Source of the DNA: Coturnix japonica
Taxonomy: Eukaryota > Chordata > Aves > Galliformes > Phasianidae
Assembly (NCBI RefSeq): GCF_001577835.2
Contig: NC_029529.1
Location: 11,109,380-11,173,379, forward strand
Length of the DNA: 64,000 nt
Direction: 5' to 3'
A model generated the notes under the pieces. That model did not search any database, was not told the DNA's origin, and saw nothing but the letters and a program-made list of their open reading frames with translations. A program made the translations under genes and the position numbers. Position 1 is the stretch's first letter. Every line of letters starts with the position of its first letter. Below, one piece after another: positions 41,388-53,589 of this stretch.

Positions 41388-44300
41388 CTGGGGTGAGAGA
41401 AGGGGAAGGGCCGCTGAGGAGCTCGGGCAGCGCTGGCAGCATGCAGGAGAGAGGCAGCGATACCAACCTGTGGCAGAGGAGCCCAGGGTGCGTCCGGGGT
41501 AAGCTGTTAGCAGGGGACACGGGGAGAGAGAAAAGGTACCGTGAGTCGAAGAAGGGATGCGGCTGCCTGGGTCTGGCCCGGGCCGGAGAGGGAGCTGAAG
41601 AGCGGCCCTGGCCTTCTCGTGGGTGGGACAAGCCAGCAGACGGCCACGTTTCCAGCAGGAAAGAAGGAGTTACAGTTTGTGAGCAACGAGACCCGCAGCT
41701 ACCAGGATGAGATTCCAAACCCAGCCTGCCCTGTGCACAGGCAGCACTGCCACACCAGCGATACGCTGCAGCCAGTCCTGCCCCGCTCAGATTCTGCCTT
41801 CCCTGGCAGCAGCACTCACCAAGCCAACAGAGCTGCACGAGCCACGATCAGAACAACCAGCAGCACAGAGATGTGCCCCCACCACGTGGCAGTGCAAGTG
41901 CATCCATCCCTGGCGAAGGCAGCTGCAGGCCATTCCCCACACAGACGAGCTGCTTGGCACACACACAGCACGCAGGGTCTCTGGTGTGCACCACGGCCCT
42001 GCAGCAAGCTGCCCATCACCAGGCTGCAACCTCAGCCAGGAGCAGGCATGGCACAGCAGCCCAGCCATCACCAAGCACACAAGCAGAACCAACACGTGAG
42101 TGCAATGGCAGAGCAGAGACATCCTGCACTGGGCAAAGGATGGGACGTCCCTGCTGTGAGCACAGGGCAGGAGAATGCTCTGGGATGTGCTCAGACCCCA
42201 GCACATCTCAGCCAGGCTGATGGTGCCTGCCACGGTTCCCTTGGGACAGGTGACGTTTGCACAGTGCCACAGCAGAGAGCCCCCCATTGGGGCTAACAAG
42301 GAGCAAAGCTAGAAGGAAAGCAGATAAAATGGAGAGCTGCTGTGTAATGGAGGGGGTGAAGGAGAGCATGGCAGCACCCCCCTATATTGGCTTACACTTC
42401 CAAAGGTCAGGCATATTCCATGACACTGCTGCTCTACTGCTCACCCAGCTGTCCTGCCTTTCCCAGCCAGCTCAGCCTGCAGCTCTGTGCCCCCTCCATG
42501 CTACAAGGGATTCCCTGCAGGGTGGCTCACAGCATCTGCTGGTTCACAGGGACCCCCCACCCCAACAAGCAGGACCCCCTTCAAACCATAGGCAGGGATA
42601 GGGCTCACCTCACACAACAGAAGGGGCTCAGAAGGCTCATCTTCATCCACCTCACAAAGCCAAGGGGGCTGCTTAGGCCAACCCTCCAATTTATCTGCAG
42701 GCTGCTCTAATTACACTGCTAACGAGGGGTTGGGAAAAGCTGTATCAGTGGTTATAAAGGGCAAACTGCTGGACTTAGTAAGGTTGTTTGGGGGGCAGGA
42801 CAAGCAGTTCTGATAAAAGGATTGGTCTTAGAGCTGCATCTGGCTGAGCTGGGGGCTGCAGGCAGCGTGGTATCCCTATACCAGGAAGCTGTGACTCTGG
42901 GTCACACCTGTACAGCAGTGTATGGCAGGGTGGGCACTGGTGCAGGAATCCACCCAGGGCAGCTGTCAGCCTTCAGGATGTATTGGGGGTTGTTCTTCAT
43001 GGGGAGGAACAGACTGGAGCAGTGGTGTGACAGAAGGCTGTCGAGGAGCATCAGAAGCTGCCCTGATGAGACCTGCTCAGGAGCTGGGTTTGAGAGGGGC
43101 AATGGCTTATAAAGCATGAGGTTTGGTGGGTCCCATGGGGCCCTCAGCAGGGGCTGTCAGTGCCTTCCCAGAATGGAGCAGAGAGGTGCTGCTTGGCCAT
43201 GGGGTGGCTCTAGAGCAGACTGAGATGTCCTGAGCAAGGAAGCGACCTGTGCACTGAGAGCTGGGGCTGGGGGCTGCATCCTCTGGAGGTGAGCAGCAAA
43301 GACAGAGTAGGAAGCTGAGAACCCACCACCTTCTGTGATCTCCTAAATGCAGTGCCCCACAGTGAGCTGGCAGCAGGTGCTGGTTGCTGTGAGCCCCAAG
43401 CTGCCCTCCCATGTGGCAAGCAGTGCAAGGCAGACCCAGGCAACACAAAGGCAGCGACACAGAGCTGGCTGCAGGAGCAGCAGTGCATGCCTCATGTTGT
43501 ATGAGCCCTACACCCACCCACCCCATTAACCCCATGAGTGAGTGGTAGCCAGTGCCAGGGTATAGGAGCAGGGCTGGTGCTGGGGACTCTACAGCCCTGT
43601 CCCCACCCCATCCTGCTGTCCCCCGAGGGTCTCCTGCACTTGCTGCTGCCTCTGTGCTGGGTTGGGAGGTGTGCTGGCTTTCCTACAGAAGGTCAGAAGT
43701 CTGGCACTGACATAGGAGTAGCATCTGGGCTATAATGGGGTCCCCTGTAAAACAAGGGTTCTGCTCTCAGGGGATGTATCCCATAGGTTTGTCCATACAG
43801 AAGCTATGGAAGGATGGTCAGGGCCATGTGCAAGGTGCTTCTGTTGCACCAGGAGGGATGGGCATTGCTCCAGGGCGAGAGGACAAAGCTCTGAGGGCAC
43901 CCAGGGTGGGAAGCAGAACCTCAGGGCCAGGAGGGACCCCGGCAGGAGGGTGATGTGGGGTACATGGCCCCAGCTCAGGACAGGACTTCAGCAGAGGCTG
44001 AACCTCAGTGCACTGGGGCCTCGGGCTGGGCTGGGGCCCGTTGTCCGGACAGTGTCCTCAGGATCATTAGAGCCAATGTCAGCCTGTGGTTATTCACATC
44101 AAATGGGTCAGAAGAGCCACCAGACCTGTGAGCATCCTGGGGCTGGAGCTGCTCTTGCCTCTTCTGGAGGGACATGTATACCACTGGGGCTCAGCCCAAG
44201 CCAAGGTCTGTAACCACAGGGACCTGCTCACCTGATCCAAGGTGTCTGTAGTTGCCAAGGGGTGGAAACTAACTCCCAGGATAAAAGAAGGCTTGAGCTT

Positions 44301-44587
44301 GAGGGATACCCTGGCCATGTGGCTGTGTCCCATATGGAGCAGGAAGGATGCCAGCTCCAGCCACCACCAGGAAGCTCAACCCCAGCCTTGAGAGGTCCTA
44401 AGCTTCCTTGCCAAGCCTGTCTCACTGGGCCATGATCTCTGCTTGGCATGGGTACAGAGCATTGATGTTGAGCAGGTGGAGGACCCAAAGCAGGCAGAGT
44501 TCAATGTTCAGACTACACAGATGGTCCTGACAGCAGATGAGCTGAGGCAGATACAGGAATGCCCGCCTCTGGGTGCTGGGTTCACTA

Positions 44588-45390
<803 letters not shown>

Positions 45391-45489
45391 CTGAAACATC
45401 ATCAGCAGGTTTGTCTTCGTTCAGCTTGAGGGTGTTCTCCAAGTGGGACCGGTCGCGCTTGGTGGGCTCGCTGGCATCCTCAACCTCTT
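45391..45489 (-). CDS. SRL: SRL coding exon 3
   Basis: A 33-codon exon, phase 1/1 (CTCCAG|AAGAGGTTG; TTCAG|GTGAGG). It encodes EEVEDASEPTKRDRSHLENT and LKLNEDKPADDVS. This is the segment that directly follows the signal peptide in the 53-kDa glycoprotein. It can be joined in frame either to exon 1 (short form) or to the acidic exon 2 (long form), because all three boundaries share phase 1. Confidence 0.96.
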
Positions 45490-46849
45490 CTGGAGGGAAA
45501 GACAGGGAGACCTGTTATGGTGGGGGCTGATGGCGGGGGGCAAGGTGGGTGCTCACACAAGCTGTGCTGGGAACAGGCTGATGGGGAACACGCACATCCC
45601 GAGCCCACCCCACCCAGCACCCACAGCCTTGGCACACCGCTTGGTTTCTGTTTTGCAAACGCTCTCAAAGGATTTGGTCAGAGCTGCCAAGGGAAGTGCT
45701 GTGGGCAACTGCTCTGCTCTGAGGAGGGGCAGAGAGGGAGAGGCGAGGGCCGGCGCCCATGGGGAATGCGAAGGACGTGCCTGGAAGGGGCTCTCGGGTG
45801 CTGGGGAGTGCTGGGTGGGAACTGCGGCACCTGCTGCCCATGGGGCCCCTGCCCAACACGCTGCTCCCCGACAGCTGCAGCTCCCCTCAGCTCTGGGCAC
45901 TGAGCTCTGCCTCCCTCCCTGTCCGCTCCTCAAAAATCACACATCAAGCTGGAGACAGGAGGGTTTGCAAGGTCCCCTCCTGCCTCTCCACCTCTGCGCC
46001 CTCCATGTGTCCCCAGTCCAAATGCACTAGCAGAGCCGGTACACCAAGGGCCCTGAGAGCTGGGATACGGGGCAGCACCGAGCCCCATGCTGAGCCTCAG
46101 GCTGTGGGGCTGAGGAGGACCTTTTGACTTGCCAAGTAAAGCCACTGAGACCAAACTGGGTTTTCCTCTCGGCACAAACGTAAACTTTTTGAGCTCGGAT
46201 GTTACAGAAGGAAGCAGAAAAAGAATCAGCTGAGTCCAAAGGTTGCTGCCTTACCTATGGGCACAAAGTTCGCCAGCACTTCTAGTAAAACATGGCAGGG
46301 GGGATCACTTTTCCTGAGCTACATGCCTTGGGCTGATTGAACACACCCTGCCTATGGCCAGGGCCACGCTTCAGCAGCTCAGCGGTCTGAATTAGCTCTG
46401 TGCATCTTCCCTACAAGGCAAGGGCTGAGGGCCAGTGGCTGATGGACACGGGGCCCACCGGCATGGGCAGCGTCCTGCCTGTGTGCCAGGAGAGCCGGGT
46501 GAGCTCAGCGGGCTGATAAATGTCCTCTAACAGCTTTGCAGCTGCTGAAAGGGATTGGAGGGAAGAGAGATTCTTATATGTGTCTGCAGATGAGAAGTCA
46601 TGGGCTTAAAGTGCAGGGAGGGAAATGTCGGCCAACCTCGGTATCACCGCAACCAGCGCTGACGTCTGCAGGCTCCCACCTCGCCATCGCCGCCCACCCG
46701 TGCAGCAGTTAAGCACAAGCATTAGGAGAGGGCCATGCATTAGGCGCAGTTTAATGTGCCAAGCTCAGCTCCGCCAGGTTTGATAGTAGGTCACTCTCGC
46801 TGCCCTCTGCTCGCTACGTTACAGCACACGGAGAGAAAAAGACTCCAAC
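45490..46849 (-). other. SRL: SRL intron 2, flanking the acidic exon
   Basis: A 1.36-kb intron downstream of the alternatively used acidic exon. Its donor (ATAG|GTTGGA) is weak. It contains the second copy of a 20-bp exact duplicate (46,597-46,616). No other feature is recognised. Confidence 0.75.
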
Positions 46850-47761
46850 CTATGTGGCTGCGCCGGGGCTCAGCGGCAGCGAGGCGGGCACTGGGGCTGG
46901 CTGGGTTCTCCATTTCTGCTAATGGCGCCTTGTCTGCCGGGGGGTCTCCCACTGCTGCCGGCGGGTCTTCTGCTGTTGGTGGGTTCTCTGCTACTGGTGG
47001 GATTTTGACAGCTGCTGGGGGGTCTTCTGTTGCTGCTGCTCCCTGCACTGCTGTAGATGGGTCTCCTGCTGCTGCTGGGCTGCTGCTGCCTGAGCCGGGC
47101 TCCACATCCCCGCAGGGTGGGTGATGGCAGCTGGCAGGGCCGTCCCTCTGCTCTCCCTCACTGCCGGCTGCTGCCTCGCCATGGCTGTTTTCCCCTGAAG
47201 TCTTCTCCTTGTCCGTCCCTTCAGCTCTGTCCTCCAGCCCCTCTGGGCCGGCACCATCCTCCTCAGACTCTCCCTCCTCTGCAGACTTCCCTTCCTCTTC
47301 TGACTCTGCTTTGCCTTCATCTTCCTCAGACTCCCCCTGCTCATCATCTTCCTCTGAGCTCTGCTCACCCTCTTCCTCTCCTCTCTCAGGAGCAGACGCT
47401 CTTGACTCCTCCATTTCCTTTCCCTCTGAGGCCACTCCCTTGGTGTCAGCCTCCTTCTCCTCCTGGCCGCCATGTTGTGTGCCAGGCTCCAGGGCAGCCT
47501 CTCCCTCTGCTCCAGTGCCGCCCAACATGGCATCCTTCCCCGATGCCCCGTCAGGCCCCTCCTGGCCCTGCCCTGCAGCCTCGCTCAGGCCTCCCTTCAG
47601 CTCTTCCTCCCTCTCGCCACCTCCCTCTGTGGTTGTGAGCACAGAGGTGTTGGCAGCTCCGCCACCATCCTCCTCCTTGGGGCTGCCATTGGCGGCCATC
47701 TCCTCCACGTGGGGCTGCGCGGCAGACGAGGGGCGTTGGGCGGCATGGCCGACATCTTCAT
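46850..47761 (-). CDS. SRL: SRL coding exon 2: acidic repeat cassette exon (long sarcalumenin isoform)
   Basis: A 912-bp exon (304 codons), phase 1 at both ends (TTTAG|ATGAAGATG; CACATAG|GTTGGA), so inclusion or skipping keeps the frame. Translation starts DEDVGHAAQRPSS and is extremely rich in Glu, Asp, Ser, Gly and Ala. A Glu/Ser core (GEEEGEQSSEEDDEQGESEE and variants) is followed by Pro/Ala repeats of the AEDPPAAVGDPPAD type. In sarcalumenin the acidic domain lies in the sarcoplasmic reticulum lumen and binds calcium with high capacity and low affinity. The 53-kDa glycoprotein lacks it through alternative splicing. With this exon the bird protein would be 776 residues; without it, 472. 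The donor is the weakest in the gene, which fits regulated use. Antisense open frames over this exon are shadows. Confidence 0.9.
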
Positions 47762-50700
47762 CTAAATGATGAGAACAGCTCGGTCAGTCTCACCCACGCC
47801 CGCCCATGGCCATGGGGGACAAGAGAAGCCTTTGTGGCCATCACCAAGACTTCAACTCCTGCTAAAGCATCTCCGGCTCCAGCCATAGCAAGAAGCTGGC
47901 TGCAAAGAGGCATCTGCAGGCAGAAGCGCTGGTGCTGCCCAGACTGGGGACATGTCCCCATGGCTGCACATAGCTGTGCAGCCTGTGGGGTGCTGCAGAA
48001 GCTCTGCGGGGCAGCAAAGCAGCCCTGAGAGAGAACCCAGCTGCATGGGGAGCTCTGAAAGCTGGGAGCAAGAGGCTTGGGGTGCTTGGCAGGCAGAAGG
48101 GTCCTCCCCAGCCCTGCACAGCACGGTGGGCTCTGCCTCCTCAGCACAAGGCCTGACCCCGCGACAGGCACGGAGCTATTTATTGTGCATGTCCCTTCAT
48201 TAGGAAAACATTTGCCACTCCGTGCAACTGGCTGGAACACAATGAATTTGTTCTGCGGGCCGGGAGCAGGCATCCGTATTTTCCATAGGCCTCCAACTGC
48301 AATTTAACATTAGTCAACGGATGCCAAAAATAAAATATCAACAGCTATACTGTCTCTGTTACAAACAGTTGCTGCTCGTCTAAATAATCCCCTGAAAACT
48401 CGAGTGCCTGCATACCAGGGAAGTGTTTCAGAGGAAAATAATGCCTTTGTACTCCAGCTGGCGAGCAGATGCCAACAGGGAGCAAGGCCACCGCTGCCCG
48501 GGCTGTGGTCAGGGCCAGCAGCTCGAGGATGGCACACGACATGAAGCCAGGGCTCTCCTGCAGCCTCGCACATGGCATCCCACACCTTAGTGCTGTGCCA
48601 GGGCAGCACAATGGCACTGGTGTTAAACCACCCTCCAAGCCACCCAAAGGGGTGAGCTGGCACAAGGCGTGCTCTGCCCACCTGTACCCTGAGGGTCCCC
48701 ATGGCAGATGAGGACAGGGATATTCTCAGCATGGCCCAAAAATAGCCAGTGAGCCAAAGGGCTGAGAGGGAAGTGCTGCTTCCAGGGCAGGTGCGTGGGG
48801 AGGGTCAGGGCTGGTGAGGAGCAGGAGACCTCATTGGGGATATCCATGTGTCTCTTTTGAGTGGATGCAGAGGACAGAGGTGTCCCCTGGGCAGGGACAT
48901 GCTGCATCCCCTGTGCGCAGGGAGAAAGGAAACCTTCACTATGCACTCACACTGGGATATTCCCTGCCACGGGCTTTGTTTCCCGTGACCTTCATGGAAT
49001 TACATAAAGCCCCTCTCCTTCTCCCTCCTGTTTCCCCTACATGGTCTCCAAATCCATCACAAGGCGAATTGTGCTGATCTGCAGATGGCTGCCTGGTGAG
49101 CACCGGGTGGCTAAATGGGACGAAGGTTACGGGCTTAACACCCTCCTCCCGTCCTCTGAGGGCTAAAAATACACCCAGCAACTGTATAGTGGGGTGAGCA
49201 GCAGCTCAGCAGGGCACGGGCAGCACCAGACCCTCACTCACAGGCACCCACTCGCTCATCCCCAGCCCTTTGACCAAGGGTGACATCCTCAGCCCTGTGC
49301 TCCCCAGCATGGAGTGAGACAGCAGCAATGTGCAAACCTGCTGTAAGGCGACATCAAGGTTTCCCTTACTCATACCCTGCATTATGCCAAGTGTGGAAGA
49401 GGAGACCTTGACCCACTCACTGTCAGAACACTTGGTTCCTGACCACCCTGTCCACTGCTTTGACAGCAAGTTGTGGCACAACCACAATGGAAATCCAGCA
49501 GTGTGATATGGGACACCAGTGCTGATGCCACAGCAGCCAACACGGGAAGCACGGGGATGGTTCCCCCATCCTACAGCTACGATGCATGCGTCCCTTCCCC
49601 ACTGCTGTGGCACCCTCTCTCCTTGCACAGAGCTCTATGGAGAGAATGAACAGAGAGAGCCTGCCTCTGTGAATGGCATCAGGGCTGGAGACAGCCAGGA
49701 GGGACAGATGGGCACAGGTGGCCCTGGGAAGGACACTCTCCCCCTCCAGCAGAAATAGGAGCCCTGAGCGTGGGGTCGGTGCTGTGTGGTGCCCTGGGGA
49801 TGGCTTTTCGCACGCCTTCTTCCCCTGCCCGAATCTCAGCCCCAGCAGCACACAGGGTGTTATTTCTGATGGCAGCTCTTTGGGGGATCAGCAGTTCTGC
49901 AATGGGGGAAATGCCCCAGGAGGTGCTGAATGCCCCAGGAGGAACCCAGATGCTCTTAGGAGTGCGGGGCCATGCACGAGCCCTGGCTTGGCCTCTCCCC
50001 ACTGCCCTGCGCTCAGTGATGGGGCTCCCTTCCCTGCTCATGTTTTACTCCATGGAGGAAAGCAAAAAGCCAACATCCACCAAGCTGAAAAGCCAACATC
50101 AACCAAAGCAACCTGGTTTCTCTCCTGCTCATCAAGGCATAGGAACCCAGCACAAGGGAAAGCTCCAAAATGGGCACCACCAATAGCCAGGGAGGGGACA
50201 GCCACCATCTCCCATGAGTGTGAGTGGGACTCTCCCCCACATTCCCAGTGGGGCTCTGGGGGATCCCACACCCCGGGGTGCACATCTGATCTGGGAGCTG
50301 TGCCCATCATGACGGCAGCAGGAGTGACAGCAGTGACGGTGGCACTACCCAGGGGGACACGGACACGAGGAGCTGCACGGGTTGAAAGGAAGCCAAGGCC
50401 AGGTCCCAACTGCCAAAGCAGTATTTCTTGCCATCACTATTTTAATGAGGCCTGGTCAAAGAGTTGCTCTGGTCAAGTGAACTCATTGACTTAGAGGAAC
50501 ATCTTGCTGCTATGAAAGAAAGACACGTGCATCTCCTTGTGGGGAATTTTGAGCAGACCCGAGGAAGCCCCTTGCCTGTCTCTCCCCATTGAGCACAAGC
50601 AAGGCTGCACTGAACCTCATATCCATGCCTGGTCCTGACAGAGTTCTGCAATGGGCCAGGAGTGAAGCTGGGCTCAGAGGAACCACCCAGCACCTCCTGG

Positions 50701-51007
50701 GATTCCCCCAGGAAACACCAGCCACACCATAGACACACTGCAGACACTCCCCATGTCACCCAATGTCCAAGCCCAGTCTGTCTGTGCCTCAGTTTCCCCC
50801 TCCATGCACTCCCAGCAGCCCTGGGGCATTTTCCCCAATGGTTTTGCAAGAGAAATCACAGTGTGAAAGCTTCCTGCACACAGGAGGGGATGTCTGATCT
50901 GTGCAGATCACAGCAGGGACATAGGAAACAGATTTGTCAGGCTAACTTGACCTGGTTTGCGGAGGAGATTTCAAGTTTAGCTGGAAAAGAAAATTGGCTG
51001 TTGATTT

Positions 51008-51106
51008 CTATAAATAGTGGGGTAGGGCTGCATGATATTTTGATTAAGAAAGCAGGGTAAGGAAACCTCAGTGATTAAAACCAGGCTCGGGGCTTGCTAA
51101 ATATAG
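51008..51106. promoter_or_regulatory. SRL: Candidate MEF2-type muscle enhancer in SRL intron 1
   Basis: CTATAAATAG at 51,008-51,017 and CTAAATATAG at 51,097-51,106 both match the MEF2 consensus YTAWWWWTAR exactly, 80 bp apart, in a local AT-rich island of an otherwise GC-rich intron. SRL is a striated-muscle gene, so the placement is sensible. Binding is not shown by sequence. Confidence 0.4.
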
Positions 51107-53240
51107 AGAGGAAAGTGGGGAATGGTTTCTGTGGGGTGGTTTTCTGACTGCCTTCCCACAGGGTGCTCACCCCATGGTTCCCATCGGAGCCTTGGAGGAG
51201 AACCTGAGCCTGTGAGCACTGCCTTGCAGATGGCACAAAGATGGGGGAAGTGGTGAAGGGAGAAGTGAGATGGGAGACCGGGGTCTGCAAGAGAGCAAAC
51301 AGCGAGGAACAGCTTGGATTTCAGTGCTGGATGATGCTTTACCCCACATGATCCCTAAACTTTTGGGGTTGTTCAGGTGGTACCGAGCCACAACAGTGGG
51401 ACGAGGAGCCCAAATCCAGGGCTTTTCTATGGGGCTCAGCACCTAACCTGGCTCAGAGTGTCCGGAGACTCCCCGGCCCCTCCACCAGCCCCCACCGGCA
51501 CACGAGCTCAATGGCTTCCTTGGGCTATCACTTACAAGGGAAATGTCCCTGCAGCTTAAAATAGACCAGCAGAGCCCTGATGAGGTGCCAGCACCCACTG
51601 CCATGCAAAGAATGGGGTGATTCTGTGAGCAGTTTGCTCACCCTCAGACCTACTGCCTGGGTTGGGATTTGGGTCCTTACAGCACAGCATGCAGGTCTCT
51701 GAGTGGGGACACGAGGTTTCCTGTCCATCCACCCTGCTCCCTCCAATGTGGGGTCTGGTGGGACCAGGGGTCACATTGCAGCAGGGTACCCAACATCTGC
51801 CTCTCTTTGCTCAGCCCATAATGTGGGAGAGAGCCAGGGTACCCATAGAGATCGGGATCCCCACTGCACAAGATGTGACAGAGATGTAGGTGGCACAAAG
51901 GACTGAGAGCTGTGGCATCTCATACCCTACATCTCTGCACCAAACAGCAGTGGTGCCCATGGTTGTGCTGATGCCTGGCTGGGGGATGGTGACCCCACAG
52001 CTCTGGGGAAGCTCAGTGCACTGGGATGGGACTGGATGGGATGGAGGGGTGGGTAGTCTGGGATGGCAAAGCTGCAGTGAGCCATGCTTGCTGTCACAGC
52101 AGAGCTCTGTGCCAGCCCTGTTACACCCTCAGCACTCGCTGCAGAAGGGCACAAGTGTGCCAAGGTTTCCCTCAGCTCCTTGCCCAGCTGGAGGTGGGCA
52201 AGGTCCACAGCGGGGAGCTCTGCCAGGCCCGGCCACGTGGGCCATGGGTCCTTCCCACCCTTGGGAGTGGTGACAGGGTCCCAGGCGTCACCAAACCAGC
52301 GTGAAGCGACAGCCTTCAAGATGGCAGCAGCAACCGGGGTTATGGGGTTAGTTGGCAGCCGGTGTGGGGCACATCCATGAGCCCGGCTCTACCCAACCCA
52401 TCTGCCAGACCACCTGTCCCATGGAGCTGCCATTGCTCCCCACAGCACCAGGCTGAGCCCGGCACCAGCCAGGCTGGTTGCAGTGTCCTCCTGTCACCCT
52501 TCTCCAGCACCTCATAATGCCACCAGCCATGCCCAGAGAGGACCCTCCATCACTCTTGTTCCCATCCACAGACATCACCCAGCTGCCGGCAGCACACACC
52601 CCTCACCCCAAACCCATTTTATTCACCAGAATGGTAAAAGATGCCCTTAAAAGGCTACAACCGGGCAGTGCTGGGGGTGCCGGGCTGCGAGAAGGCAGCA
52701 GCTGCGGGTGCCGCACGCGGGGCCGTGGTGGCGCGGGGGCCAGGCGGCCGCAGGAGCGCAGTGTCCCCTTACACGGCTGTTTCCATACTTAGCTGCCCCC
52801 CGGCAGCGCGGCCGCCTGAGCCCGGCCAGGCAGCAAACCGGCCCAAATTAACTCAAGGGCAAACAAGGGTAACGGCGGTGCCCCAGGGGACGCCACGGGA
52901 CCGGGTGAGCAGCGGGGTCTGGAGGTCACCCCAACGCTTGCCAGAGCCTCGGTGGGTGGGGGTCCCGTGCTCAGCGCCCTGGAGCCCAGCACTCCCCACG
53001 CAGGGGCTGCAGCCCAGCGGCACCAGCTGTGCCAGCACCCGGGGGTGACACTGCCCCCAGCACCTCAGCTGCAGCACAGCCCCTGTGCCCACACTGAGTG
53101 CAGAGCAGGGACCCCAACCCATGTCCCTACCAGCCCCTGCTGACCGCACATCCCCTCGGCTCTTGGTGTCCCTACAGTTTTGGGGGTGCCAACAAGTCCT
53201 GCTGCGGGCACCACTCTGAAGTCAGGCTGAGCTCACCGGG

Positions 53241-53480
53241 CACCCACAGCACCACGCACACCCCCAGCCTGGCTGGGCACCCAGAACTCCACGGGCACAT
53301 GAAGCCCTATAGGAACCTCCAGTCCTTCATGCACCCACAGCCCCATAAAGTACCAACAGCCCCAACAGGAACCTACAAACCCCATTGAGCACAGGAACTT
53401 CTCAGGCACCCACAACCCCAACTGGGCACCAACAACCCTATAAGCACCCACAGCCCCATAATACACCCGCAGCCCCACGG
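53241..53480. repeat. Degenerate minisatellite next to the SRL exon 1 donor
   Basis: Irregular tandem copies of a unit like CACCCACAGCCCCATA, with CACAACCCC and CAACAGCCCC variants. The last recognisable unit ends 4 bp from the splice junction. On the transcribed minus strand the units read TATGGGGCTGTGGGTG, giving a series of GGGG/GGG runs directly downstream of the 5' splice site. Confidence 0.75.
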
Positions 53481-53484
53481 GTAC

Positions 53485-53545
53485 CTGCCGTGCCGAGGAG
53501 CAGGAGCGAGGCCACGCAGCAGCACAGCAGGTTGAGGCGCTTCAT
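53485..53545 (-). CDS. SRL: SRL coding exon 1: signal peptide of sarcalumenin
   Basis: Sarcalumenin is a luminal glycoprotein of the longitudinal sarcoplasmic reticulum that binds calcium and supports SERCA-dependent uptake. This exon holds the start codon (53,543-53,545) in an ideal Kozak context (GCCACCATGA) and encodes MKRLNLLCCCVASLLLLGTA, a classical signal peptide with a basic n-region, hydrophobic core and cleavage near GTA. The donor GGCAG|GTACC leaves phase 1. Exons 1+3+4+5+6+7 sum to 1,419 nt (472 aa plus stop), essentially the length of the mammalian 53-kDa form. Adding exon 2 gives 776 aa. The gene is complete in the window with no frame disruption. Confidence 0.95.
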
Positions 53546-53581
53546 GGTGGCTGCCAGGAACGCTCCGCCGCTCGCCGCCCC

Positions 53582-53589
53582 TATTTATA
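53582..53589 (-). promoter_or_regulatory. SRL: SRL TATA box (overlapping a near-MEF2 site)
   Basis: TATAAATA lies on the minus strand 37-44 bp upstream of the SRL ATG, preceding GGGGCGGCGAGCGG. A start about 30 bp downstream would leave a 5' UTR of only about 10-20 nt. The other strand reads CTATTTATAC, one base short of a MEF2 consensus, so the element may serve both roles, as in some muscle promoters. Confidence 0.65.

Larger units (their letters stand above)
47762..53484 (-). other. SRL: SRL intron 1 (5.7 kb)
   Basis: The intron runs from the signal-peptide exon to the acidic exon. It contains a pair of perfect MEF2-type sites (51,008-51,106), a GC-rich patch near 52.66-52.95 kb, and a degenerate minisatellite abutting the exon 1 donor. 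No additional exon is supported. Confidence 0.8.

Noticed and set aside
47057-47769. Plus-strand Ser/Pro-rich open frames at 47 kb
   Set aside because: Antisense of the SRL acidic exon: Glu/Asp codons read backwards give Ser/Leu/Phe/Pro.
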